From Candidatus Poribacteria bacterium (lineage in GTDB: Bacteria > Poribacteria > WGA-4E > PCPOR2b): a DNA stretch of 5,482 nt. Of this stretch, positions 1 through 5,482 are shown piece after piece (position 1 is the first letter of the stretch; every line of letters starts with the position of its first letter). Made by a program: the position numbers and the translations under genes. Location: positions 1 to 5,482 of the forward strand of contig JAPUIP010000440.1 in NCBI GenBank assembly GCA_027296925.1. The letters are read 5' to 3'. Below the pieces are notes generated by a model. The model was given only the letters and a program-made list of their open reading frames with translations. It had not been told where the DNA came from and did not search any database.

Positions 1-930
1 CATGCCAACAATCGCGCCGCCGGAGCCAGAGAATTTCGCCGGACAGCCCAGTCCTCGCGCAATCTCAATCATCTCCAGATTCTTTTCGCCGATCACCGGA
101 TCGCCGAAGATTTTTCGTCGGAGGTTGAAATTTTCCTCTATTAACGCGCTGATTCGATCGTAATCACTTTGCACCAGTGCGGTTTTGCACTCACTCGCAT
201 ATCCGCCGAAGGTTTGCATTGCACCCACGACTTCGGGGTCGTTTTGCTCGTATCGATACCGGACATCGCTGTGAATCTTGCCGGAATCGGTGGGCTCATC
301 CACATACGCCAGAAACAGCGGCGGCATCAGACTCGCGTCGAGATACTCGTAATTGCCGTGCCCCTGTTTTTCCATGAGCTCTTTTGAAAAATCCATAAAT
401 ACTGTGCCACCGTATACCTGAATGACGCGATCTTGCAGCCCCGCATTGATTTCGAGTTCCTCTGTTTCAACGCTTAAAATGAGGTTGGGTTGGATCGGTT
501 TGGGGATGTCCGATTCCGTTAATCCATAAAACGCCATCAACGCTTTAATCACGGCTGTGATAATCGCGCTCGAACCGCCTAAGCCGACCTGGCGCGGTAT
601 GTCTGTATCATAAGAAACGGTGAAGTTTTTATCTGCCAGTTCAATATTCTGGTTGTGGCAGTATTCATAAAACTTCTTGCAGGAAGCCGAGATTAGGCGT
701 CGCCCGCCATAGTAACCATCACGAGTCGCGATTTCATATAAATCGCTCAACGAATGGAACTCCGCAGAATCGGACACCGGATGCCTGATAATCTGAAGCA
801 TTGGACTTTCCCAAAGAGTCACTTCGGCGTTGAAATTTGTAATCGCGCAAGAGATCGTCTTTCCAAAATAACCGTCCGATGGGTTGCCCATGAAACCGAT
901 CCGTGCATGTGCTTGGGTGCGGATAATCAC
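1..930 (-). CDS. GHMP-family sugar kinase, glucuronokinase-like (3' end cut by window edge)
   Basis: Reading leftward from a GTG at 930, the frame stays open for 310 codons to the window edge, so the C-terminus and stop are missing. Seen: an N-terminal segment with NPSDGYFGKTIS (residues 16-27), the GHMP ATP-binding loop PRQVGLGGSSA (112-122), GLQDRV (164-169) with a probable catalytic Asp167, YGG and MDFSKE shortly after, and the C-terminal GHMP motif KFSGSGGAIVG (299-309). These blocks, in this order and spacing, match my memory of plant glucuronokinase (ATP + D-glucuronate to glucuronate 1-phosphate; about 360 residues), so roughly 50 residues are probably missing. No signal peptide is visible, so it should be cytoplasmic. 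The GTG start is chosen because AGGAG lies 10 bases upstream and the previous gene ends 18 bases away; the first ATG in frame (residue 14) would cut into the conserved N-terminus. GHMP kinase membership is near certain; the substrate is inferred and could be another sugar or sugar acid. Confidence 0.85.
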   Translation of the reverse strand, partial: MIIRTQAHARIGFMGNPSDGYFGKTISCAITNFNAEVTLWESPMLQIIRHPVSDSAEFHSLSDLYEIATRDGYYGGRRLISASCKKFYEYCHNQNIELADKNFTVSYDTDIPRQVGLGGSSAIITAVIKALMAFYGLTESDIPKPIQPNLILSVETEELEINAGLQDRVIQVYGGTVFMDFSKELMEKQGHGNYEYLDASLMPPLFLAYVDEPTDSGKIHSDVRYRYEQNDPEVVGAMQTFGGYASECKTALVQSDYDRISALIEENFNLRRKIFGDPVIGEKNLEMIEIARGLGCPAKFSGSGGAIVGM

Positions 931-938
931 TGTTCTAG

Positions 939-947
939 CTCTCCTCT
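939..947 (-). promoter_or_regulatory. Ribosome binding site deciding a GTG start
   Basis: The minus strand reads AGAGGAGAG here, with core AGGAG at 941-945, 10 bases before the GTG at 930. It overlaps the stop codon region of the upstream CBM9-like gene, which suggests translational coupling. It is the main reason for choosing the GTG over a downstream ATG. Confidence 0.6.
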
Positions 948-948
948 T

Positions 949-1659
949 TCACTCCGTGTGTTCAACAAATCTCAAGCAGCCGAAATATTGTGGGCGATGA
1001 TAATCAATTTTCCATGTCGGGGACCAGGCAGAGTATTCATCTGCATCCTCCGTTTTCCCGCGATCGATCCGGTAGAGGTTGAGGCGCCAGACATCACCGG
1101 CTTTCGGCGGGATATTTGGAGCGGTCAAGAGATCCTTAAACGGGATAGCAATTTCGCAAGACCAGGATCGATCCGGTGGATTGACGGGCGGATCTCGTTC
1201 TTTGGGCGGGCTTGTTTTGACGACGCCATCGATGGAAACCGCGTGTTGCAGATCGTGGCTATCCCAATCGCGCAGGATATGGATGCCCTGTCCCCGATCT
1301 TTGCCATTAATCACGAAGGCATCAAACAGGGCATTGAGCGGATTCACTTCAATCTCAATGTATGTCCGGAGATCGCCATCCGGATCGAGGAAGACTTCGA
1401 CGACTTCTTCGTTGTAAAGTGGTCCATCATGCTCGCGCACGGTTCCCCAGACATCTCGATCATGACACAGAAAACCGATATAAAGGTACTGATTGCTCCA
1501 AAGTAGTCGCACCTGCGTCGGCTGTTCCGGTTTCGTTCCCGTATCCGTCTTCGCCAATTCGACAACGTGAGCAACTGCCCACGCTGCATCGGCAAGCGTG
1601 CCATCGATGGCGATCTCACCATCAATCCGAATACAGTCATATTGCGGTAAATCTGGCAT
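949..1659 (-). CDS. Small CBM9-like carbohydrate-binding protein
   Basis: A 236-residue protein consisting essentially of one family 9-like carbohydrate-binding beta-sandwich. Seen: IDGTLADAAW (18-27), the usual opening of this fold; VRLLWSNQYLYIGF (50-63); NEEVVEVFLDPDGD (83-96), followed by YIEIEVNPLNALFD (100-113); WSCEIAIPF (166-174); WRLNLYRIDR (191-200); and a closing YSAWSPTW plus FGCLRF (209-231). The family is known as a sugar-binding module, often attached to secreted glycosidases. Here no catalytic domain, signal peptide or membrane segment is visible, so a free cytoplasmic sugar-binding or accessory role is inferred. The ATG at 1659 is chosen because AGGAG sits 6 bases upstream and the conserved domain begins at once. 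An in-frame ATG at 1683 and a TTG at 1776 exist, but the latter would overlap the dehydratase gene by about 90 bases. It lies 25 bases after the dehydratase and 18 before the kinase, in the same operon. Confidence 0.85.
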   Translation of the reverse strand: MPDLPQYDCIRIDGEIAIDGTLADAAWAVAHVVELAKTDTGTKPEQPTQVRLLWSNQYLYIGFLCHDRDVWGTVREHDGPLYNEEVVEVFLDPDGDLRTYIEIEVNPLNALFDAFVINGKDRGQGIHILRDWDSHDLQHAVSIDGVVKTSPPKERDPPVNPPDRSWSCEIAIPFKDLLTAPNIPPKAGDVWRLNLYRIDRGKTEDADEYSAWSPTWKIDYHRPQYFGCLRFVEHTE

Positions 1660-1665
1660 CTGTTT

Positions 1666-1670
1666 CTCCT
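1666..1670 (-). promoter_or_regulatory. Ribosome binding site deciding the CBM9-like start
   Basis: AGGAG on the minus strand, 6 bases before the ATG at 1659. It favours this start over the in-frame ATG at 1683, which would sit one base after the stop codon of the dehydratase gene. Confidence 0.65.
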
Positions 1671-1684
1671 GAATGAATGACATT

Positions 1685-2770
1685 TTACGTTTCAGGCAGC
1701 ACAAGGTCAATACCCAGACCGGGGCGATTGGACAGTTCGATAAACCCATCGATAATCCGCTCTGGCGGGTTGACAAGCTCCGGTCTCCACGCGACCTCCC
1801 CCCATGCGTACTCTAAGATTGCAAAGTTCGGCACGGTCGCCATGCACTGCACGCTCGCCGCTGTTGCAACCGGGCCGCTTGGGTTGTGCGGTGTGACCAT
1901 CACGTTTGCTGCCTCTGCCATCGCTGCAATCTTTTTCAACTCCAGAATCCCGCCGACATGCTTGATATCCGGTAGGATAAAGTCAGCAGCGCCCTGCGCC
2001 AACAGCCGTCGAAATCCCGCTTTGGTACGCAATGTTTCCCCGGTTGCAATCGGCATCGAGGTCGATTGGCTGACATGCGAGAGGGCATCCAGATCTGTCA
2101 GTGGCACTGGGTCTTCTACCCAAAAGAGATGCAGATCATCAAGCTCGCGTGCCGTCTGGATGATCAAACCCGGATTGAAACGGCTGTGGCAATCGACCAT
2201 CAGATCGACCTCCGGCCCAATGGTTTCGCGGATGCGGCGGATGCGTTCGATGCCCATCCGAACCGCAGGCGCCAACGTCCCCCGCGATATATCCCTCACC
2301 GAAGCGTCATCAAATGGCGCGCACTTAATCGCCGTAAAACCTTCTTCAACCGCTTTCTGGGCATTCTGCGCAAAGCCTTCAGGCGTCCGATCGACGGTCG
2401 CCCGATTGATGTTGGCGTAAAGGCGGATTTTCTGGCGGCAACTCCCACCCAGTAACCGATAGGCAGGGACGCCTAGCGCCTTGCCGGCAAGCGCCCAGAG
2501 TGCGTGTTCAATCCCGCTGATTGCCGTATGATACCGATGTCCTTCATGTTCGTGGTAGAATCGGCGATGGAAGTCCTCGATCTGAAACACATCCCAGCCG
2601 ATGAGCGCGGGCTTGAGTTCATTGATAATCTGAACGACACCCGCGTCCCCCCGACCGTGCGAGGCTTCGCCAACGCCCGTTAATCCGTCCTCGGCATGGA
2701 CCTGGACAAAAACCCAATCGCCACGGTGGTTGACATGCACAACGTGGGTTTCTATATCTTTAATTGTCAT
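1685..2770 (-). CDS. Enolase-superfamily sugar-acid dehydratase (mandelate racemase/muconate lactonizing type, galactonate-dehydratase-like)
   Basis: A complete 361-residue enolase-superfamily enzyme, the family's usual length. Seen: an N-terminal capping domain (about 1-115) with the SGIEHALWALAGKALGVP segment (85-102), then the barrel with the three magnesium ligands Asp193 (MVDCHSR), Glu219 (WVEDP) and Glu245 (ATGETL). His195 of the Asp-x-His motif and His295 (TPHNPSGP) are the likely catalytic base and acid, and Glu320 (LEYAWGE) closes the site. These six positions sit at a constant offset of ten from the residues I recall for E. coli D-galactonate dehydratase (183, 185, 209, 235, 285, 310), so a dehydratase of that subgroup, producing a 2-keto-3-deoxy sugar acid, is likely. 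The actual substrate (galactonate, gluconate, mannonate or other) is not readable. The ATG at 2770 has AGAGGA 5 bases upstream. No signal peptide is seen, so it should be cytoplasmic. It heads the tight three-gene cluster with the CBM9-like protein and the kinase. Confidence 0.92.
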   Translation of the reverse strand: MTIKDIETHVVHVNHRGDWVFVQVHAEDGLTGVGEASHGRGDAGVVQIINELKPALIGWDVFQIEDFHRRFYHEHEGHRYHTAISGIEHALWALAGKALGVPAYRLLGGSCRQKIRLYANINRATVDRTPEGFAQNAQKAVEEGFTAIKCAPFDDASVRDISRGTLAPAVRMGIERIRRIRETIGPEVDLMVDCHSRFNPGLIIQTARELDDLHLFWVEDPVPLTDLDALSHVSQSTSMPIATGETLRTKAGFRRLLAQGAADFILPDIKHVGGILELKKIAAMAEAANVMVTPHNPSGPVATAASVQCMATVPNFAILEYAWGEVAWRPELVNPPERIIDGFIELSNRPGLGIDLVLPET

Positions 2771-2775
2771 TCCGA

Positions 2776-2781
2776 TCCTCT
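2776..2781 (-). promoter_or_regulatory. Ribosome binding site of the dehydratase gene
   Basis: AGAGGA on the minus strand, 5 bases before the ATG at 2770. The rest of the 107-base gap (2771-2877) holds no convincing hairpin terminator or promoter. Confidence 0.55.
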
Positions 2782-2877
2782 ATTGTTAATTTGAAAACTC
2801 AACATCGGCTGCGCTGGTTCAAATGACTGGTCGGTTCAAGATTTTCAAGATGTCATAAAGCATCAGCAAAGAAATAC

Positions 2878-3840
2878 TCAGTTCATCCGACTTCGGTAGA
2901 TCTGCTCAACCAACGCCATCGTTTTGACCGCATCTGCAAAACAGGTGTCTGGTTGTCGAGCCCCCTGAATACAGTCCACAAAATGGCGGCTTTCCCCATA
3001 GAAACCGTAAGCCTTATAGTTCGCATCGGTTCCAGCCGCTTCAACGGTCGTGAGCTCTTGGACACCTTCGCTGGTGTGGATAACGGCACGTCCATCGACC
3101 TCGGGGTTAATGTAGGCGGAAATCCCGAGCGCGTGCATCTCGAAAATATGGATGCGCCCACCGACTGCCCAGTTGGTGCACAGATAGCCTGAAGCCCCAC
3201 TGTCGAATTTCACGATGGCGTTGAAGCTGTTCTCCCGATCGGAATCGAAGCTATTAATGTCACTCGCCACCGCTTTGACATTGCCGCCTCCCAGCCAGCG
3301 GAGCGCATCCACGGCGTGGATGGCATCGCACGTCAGTACATCAATGATGCCATCGTAGTAAAGCGCAGCGGGAGAGTTTTTGTGGAATGTGGACATACAT
3401 TGGATAATGGATCCGTTCTCTTCGACGATAGCTTTGACTTGACGCATGAGTGGGATAAACCGACGGTTAAAGCCCACCATCGTCTTGCAGCCGTTTCGCT
3501 CGGCGGCCAACGCCATCTCCTGGACCTGGTGGAGTGTTAAACCGGGCGGCTTCTCGATAAAAACGTGATGTCCTTGGGACAGGCAGTGAATGACAGGTTC
3601 AAACAGGTGCTGTGGCGGCATTAATACGTATACTGCGTCGGGGCTGGTTTTCTCCAGCATCTGTTTGTAGTCGGTGAAGGTATTTTCGATATGAAATCGT
3701 GCTGCGGTCGCTTGCAGTTTAGCAGGGATCAAATCGCACAAACCCACCAGATTCACATCTTCAAATTCGGCAAGCGAAGGGTAGTGAACCCCATTCGCCA
3801 TGCCTCCCGCACCAATTAAAGCAATATTGATTTTGTTCAT
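2878..3840 (-). CDS. Gfo/Idh/MocA family NAD(P)-dependent oxidoreductase
   Basis: A complete 320-residue sugar oxidoreductase, slightly on the short side for this family. Seen: an N-terminal Rossmann fold starting IALIGAGGMANGVHYPSL (6-23) with the nucleotide-binding glycines at 10, 12 and 13; the second strand ends LCDLIP (34-39). The family signature FIEKPPGLT (94-102) contains catalytic Lys97. GFNRRF (123-128) follows, and then DAIHAVDALRWLG (172-184), where Asp172 and His175 fit the usual substrate-binding Asp-x-x-x-His region. The C-terminal half is the family's mixed beta-sheet domain. Known members oxidise or reduce a hydroxyl of a cyclic sugar, inositol or sugar acid; the substrate here cannot be told. 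No Tat or Sec signal is seen, so it is cytoplasmic. The ATG at 3840 has AGAGGAGG 5 bases upstream. A TACAAT on the minus strand at 3888-3893 could be a -10 box for a separate promoter, but I find no good -35 for it. Confidence 0.93.
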   Translation of the reverse strand: MNKINIALIGAGGMANGVHYPSLAEFEDVNLVGLCDLIPAKLQATAARFHIENTFTDYKQMLEKTSPDAVYVLMPPQHLFEPVIHCLSQGHHVFIEKPPGLTLHQVQEMALAAERNGCKTMVGFNRRFIPLMRQVKAIVEENGSIIQCMSTFHKNSPAALYYDGIIDVLTCDAIHAVDALRWLGGGNVKAVASDINSFDSDRENSFNAIVKFDSGASGYLCTNWAVGGRIHIFEMHALGISAYINPEVDGRAVIHTSEGVQELTTVEAAGTDANYKAYGFYGESRHFVDCIQGARQPDTCFADAVKTMALVEQIYRSRMN

Positions 3841-3845
3841 ACAAA

Positions 3846-3853
3846 CCTCCTCT
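3846..3853 (-). promoter_or_regulatory. Strong ribosome binding site of the oxidoreductase gene
   Basis: AGAGGAGG on the minus strand, 5 bases before the ATG at 3840. It is the best Shine-Dalgarno match on the minus strand and fixes the start. Confidence 0.7.
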
Positions 3854-3927
3854 AATCCGGCGTCATCCCCAAAAGATGAAACGTGCTATTGTAGCCCTGT
3901 TGTTTCGTCCTCCATGTCCGCGTTCTC

Positions 3928-4902
3928 TCATTGACACACCCTTGCCAGGGCTTCCCGGAACTTCATTAAAGTCACAGGCTTGCTCAAGATCAGGTCGACA
4001 TCCTCTGGCAACTGATCCGCAGCGAATTTCATCATATCCCCGAATCCCGTCAACATGATCACGGGCTTGCTCGCTGCAATCTGTTTGATAGCAGCTACCA
4101 GTTGGTCACCGTTCATTTCAGGCATGGCGCGGGCCGTCACCACCACATCAAATTGACCGGCGTGAAATCTTTCGAGTCCTTCTCGTCCGTTGGTTGCAGT
4201 CTCAACGGTATGCCCATCAGCAGAGAGATACGCAGTAATCATCTGGCGGACGCTCGGCTCGTTGTCCACGACGAGGGCGTGCATTGCATGGACTGGTTTC
4301 AAACGGGAGCTCGGCCGTTTTTGGGGATCTCTCGCCTCCACATAGAGGTTGGCGGCATTGACCTGCAGCAGAGATTTTCGATCCGGATAGCCCAGTATCT
4401 GTACAAGGGCCGGATTGGCGTCCACAATTTGTCCCGTTGGCGTGGTCCGGTACAGTCCAATCGGAACATTATTACACAGACTGCGATAGTTTGATTCAGC
4501 GGCTTCCAAAGTCCGCTGCTGCTGAACCTTCTCTAAGATGGACCGAACGGCGATCGGCAGGCGAGCAAAGTGTTTGGAGGATTTGATAACGTAGTCATTC
4601 AAACCGGCCTTCATCGCCTTCACGGCAACCTCCTCGCTTCCTGTGCCGGTGAACATGATCACCGGGCAGTCAGGATCGCGAGCTTTGAGGGCGTTCAGAA
4701 CCGCCAGGCCATCTGTCCAGCACAGTTGATCGTCGGTGATCACCAAGTCGAAGTCACCCGCCTCTTGTGCCTGAGCGAAGCCGGTAGCGTCAATGATGGT
4801 TTTCACCTGCAGGTCAGGAAACTCTCGGCTGAGTGCGCGCACAGCCAGGGCCCGGTCGTCTGGATTGTCGTCAATAAAAAGGATGCGTAAAGGTTTGTTC
4901 AT
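3928..4902 (-). CDS. Response regulator with two receiver domains and a PAS fragment (REC-PAS-REC)
   Basis: A 324-residue cytoplasmic signalling protein with no visible output domain. Receiver 1 (about 5-122) has acidic pair Asp11/Asp12, phospho-acceptor Asp57 (VITDDQL), Thr85 (FTGTGSEE) and Lys107 (YVIKSSK), so it looks functional. A short helix (123-138) leads to a PAS start (ESNYRSLCNNVPIGLYRTTPT, about 136-156, then DANPALVQILGY). The PAS breaks off near residue 195, about half the normal length. Receiver 2 (about 207-323) keeps Asp213, Thr285 (MLTGFG) and Lys308 (LSKPVT), but the phospho-acceptor position in VVTARAMPEMNG is Ala257 and the second acidic residue is Asn214, so it probably cannot be phosphorylated. 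The layout resembles a hybrid histidine kinase that lost the rest of PAS, the His-box and the ATPase domain in frame (inference). The ATG at 4902 has AGAGG 8 bases upstream; a TTG start at 4980 would add 26 non-conserved residues without an SD. It may signal through protein interaction; its targets are unknown. Confidence 0.88.
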   Translation of the reverse strand: MNKPLRILFIDDNPDDRALAVRALSREFPDLQVKTIIDATGFAQAQEAGDFDLVITDDQLCWTDGLAVLNALKARDPDCPVIMFTGTGSEEVAVKAMKAGLNDYVIKSSKHFARLPIAVRSILEKVQQQRTLEAAESNYRSLCNNVPIGLYRTTPTGQIVDANPALVQILGYPDRKSLLQVNAANLYVEARDPQKRPSSRLKPVHAMHALVVDNEPSVRQMITAYLSADGHTVETATNGREGLERFHAGQFDVVVTARAMPEMNGDQLVAAIKQIAASKPVIMLTGFGDMMKFAADQLPEDVDLILSKPVTLMKFREALARVCQ

Positions 4903-4910
4903 TATGCCTA

Positions 4911-4915
4911 CCTCT
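4911..4915 (-). promoter_or_regulatory. Ribosome binding site deciding the regulator start
   Basis: AGAGG on the minus strand, 8 bases before the ATG at 4902. The first receiver's opening strand (LRILFIDDN) begins five residues after this start, as expected, so the longer TTG-started frame is not needed. Confidence 0.55.
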
Positions 4916-5076
4916 AGTTTTCCATCTGAAAGAAGCGCTATCAAGTTTTCAAAAACAGTGGGTGTTTCATGATTCTCCAACTACGCGTTCTTTATCGTTG
5001 GTCCATCAGCCCAAGCTCGACGACTTAACGGAGAAGCCGCTTCTATGTTTTTACTCCGAATTTTATGCGCCCATTT

Positions 5077-5095
5077 ACCGGAATGCCCATCCGGT
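5077..5095. repeat. Short inverted repeat in the divergent intergenic region
   Basis: ACCGGA and TCCGGT form a perfect 6-base inverted repeat around a 7-base spacer. No T-run follows on either strand, so it is not a typical intrinsic terminator. Its central place between two divergent genes would suit an operator, but a 6-base palindrome can arise by chance. Confidence 0.3.
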
Positions 5096-5203
5096 TGACG
5101 GTGGTGCCCTGTTAGTCTAGCACACGCCTGATGGAGGTGCAACCCAAAAATGCGGCATCCAGATTTTTGGACGTTGGGCGCCATCAAATGACATCGATTT
5201 CGC

Positions 5204-5232
5204 GTGACTTCATGCGGAAATCATGCTAAGAT
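5204..5232 (+). promoter_or_regulatory. Candidate sigma-70-type promoter for the GH2 gene
   Basis: GTGACT (5204-5209; four of six matches to the consensus -35) and TAAGAT (5227-5232; four of six matches to the consensus -10) are separated by exactly 17 bases. TGC just before the -10 gives an extended -10 element. Transcription would start near 5239, leaving a leader of about 27 bases. The hexamer TCATGC occurs twice inside the spacer (5210-5215 and 5221-5226). Confidence 0.45.
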
Positions 5233-5248
5233 TGATGAACATTTTAAC

Positions 5249-5260
5249 AGGAGGAGGAAG
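5249..5260 (+). promoter_or_regulatory. Strong ribosome binding site of the GH2 gene
   Basis: AGGAGGAGGAAG, an extended Shine-Dalgarno sequence, ends 5 bases before the ATG at 5266. It is the strongest in the window and fixes the start codon. Confidence 0.75.
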
Positions 5261-5265
5261 CACTT

Positions 5266-5482
5266 ATGGATGTGACGTCAGATCGACCCCGACCGGAGTA
5301 CCCACGCCCCGATTTTCAGCGGGGAACCAGCGAGGGCATTGACTGGATCAACCTCAATGGGACGTGGGAGTTCGCGTTCGACTCGCGGGATGTGGGAGAG
5401 CGCGAAGGCTGGTTTGAAGCAAATTTCGATGGCTATACGAGCGCCATTCGCGTACCGTACCCCTGGGAAAGCCTCGCCGCCT
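5266..5482 (+). CDS. Glycoside hydrolase family 2 enzyme, N-terminal part (cut by window edge)
   Basis: Only the first 72 residues are present; the frame is open to the right edge. Seen: INLNGTWEFAFDSRDVG (about 27-43), GWFEANF (48-54) and IRVPYPWES (61-69). This is the classic start of the GH2 sugar-binding (jelly-roll) domain, found in beta-galactosidases, beta-glucuronidases, beta-mannosidases and related enzymes, whose full length is usually 600-1000 residues. The catalytic barrel with its two glutamates lies outside the window, so the specificity is unknown. There is no signal peptide: the N-terminus (MDVTSDRPRPEYPRP) is polar and proline-rich, so a cytoplasmic enzyme acting on imported oligosaccharides is likely. 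The gene is divergent from the sugar-acid gene cluster and has its own likely promoter and a very strong ribosome binding site. Confidence 0.85.
   Translation, partial: MDVTSDRPRPEYPRPDFQRGTSEGIDWINLNGTWEFAFDSRDVGEREGWFEANFDGYTSAIRVPYPWESLAA

Larger units (their letters stand above)
4903..5265. other. Divergent intergenic region between the regulator and the GH2 gene
   Basis: This 363-base stretch has no gene I can support. A 68-codon minus-strand frame (4981-5187) starts only with TTG, has no clear SD and no recognisable protein features. The stretch must carry the control signals for the leftward regulator gene and the rightward GH2 gene. It contains a short inverted repeat (5077-5095), a candidate promoter for GH2 (5204-5232) and a strong GH2 ribosome binding site (5249-5260). 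I found no good sigma-70 promoter for the minus-strand genes in it. Confidence 0.6.

Noticed and set aside
754..1506. Long plus-strand open frame of 250 codons
   Set aside because: It lies antisense to the kinase start and the CBM9-like gene, which have clear family motifs and ribosome binding sites; its translation shows no recognisable domain.
1677..2420. Plus-strand open frame of 247 codons opposite the dehydratase
   Set aside because: Its translation is low-complexity, rich in Ser and Arg, and a shadow of the dehydratase gene, whose active-site motifs are all present on the other strand.
2816..2839. Direct repeat GGTTCAA twice with a 17-base period upstream of the dehydratase
   Set aside because: Seven bases repeated twice in a short AT-rich gap is weak evidence, and no promoter could be placed beside it.
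3863..3880. Possible stem (CATC/GATG) between the regulator and oxidoreductase genes
   Set aside because: The stem is only four to five bases with no T-run, too weak for a terminator.
4918..4955. TTGAAA and TCAGAT 17 bases apart on the minus strand as a promoter for the regulator
   Set aside because: The -10 matches consensus at only three of six positions and would overlap sequence very close to the ribosome binding site.
4903..4980. N-terminal extension of the regulator from a TTG at 4980
   Set aside because: There is no ribosome binding site before the TTG, the extra 26 residues are not part of the receiver fold, and the ATG at 4902 has its own site.
4981..5187. Minus-strand frame of 68 codons in the divergent intergenic region
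   Set aside because: It starts with TTG, has no convincing Shine-Dalgarno sequence, and its composition (many His, Arg and Cys) does not look like a conserved protein.

Overview
The window is bacterial, tightly packed, and has fairly balanced base composition. All genes are intact apart from the two cut by the window ends. The mix of a mandelate-racemase-type sugar-acid dehydratase, a Gfo/Idh/MocA oxidoreductase, a CBM9-like protein, a GHMP sugar kinase and a family 2 glycoside hydrolase is typical of polysaccharide-degrading bacteria such as Poribacteria, Planctomycetes or Lentisphaerae and related uncultured lineages. A poribacterium or relative is my best guess, but the sequence has no taxonomic marker and this is inference.

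Layout: five genes lie head to tail on the minus strand, so transcription runs right to left. In that order they are a two-receiver response regulator with a PAS fragment (3928-4902), a Gfo/Idh/MocA oxidoreductase (2878-3840), an enolase-superfamily sugar-acid dehydratase (1685-2770), a small CBM9-like carbohydrate-binding protein (949-1659) and a GHMP kinase resembling plant glucuronokinase (1-930, cut by the left edge). The last three are separated by only 25 and 18 bases and almost certainly form one transcription unit. The gaps before the dehydratase (107 bases) and before the oxidoreductase (87 bases) show no terminator hairpin, so a longer operon is possible. On the plus strand a GH2 enzyme starts at 5266 and runs off the right edge. 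It is divergent from the others across a 363-base intergenic region holding a candidate promoter, a short inverted repeat and a direct repeat.

Taken together, the genes suggest uptake-side or intracellular processing of sugars released from uronic-acid-containing polysaccharides. GH2 would release a terminal sugar, the dehydratase and oxidoreductase would act on sugar acids or oxidised sugars, and the kinase would phosphorylate the anomeric position of glucuronate or a similar sugar. The exact substrates cannot be read from sequence alone.

The most unusual items are a plant-type glucuronokinase homologue in a bacterial catabolic operon, and a regulator that looks like a hybrid histidine kinase with its kinase core removed and whose second receiver has alanine at the phospho-acceptor position. 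I saw no RNA gene, CRISPR array, insertion sequence or attachment site.
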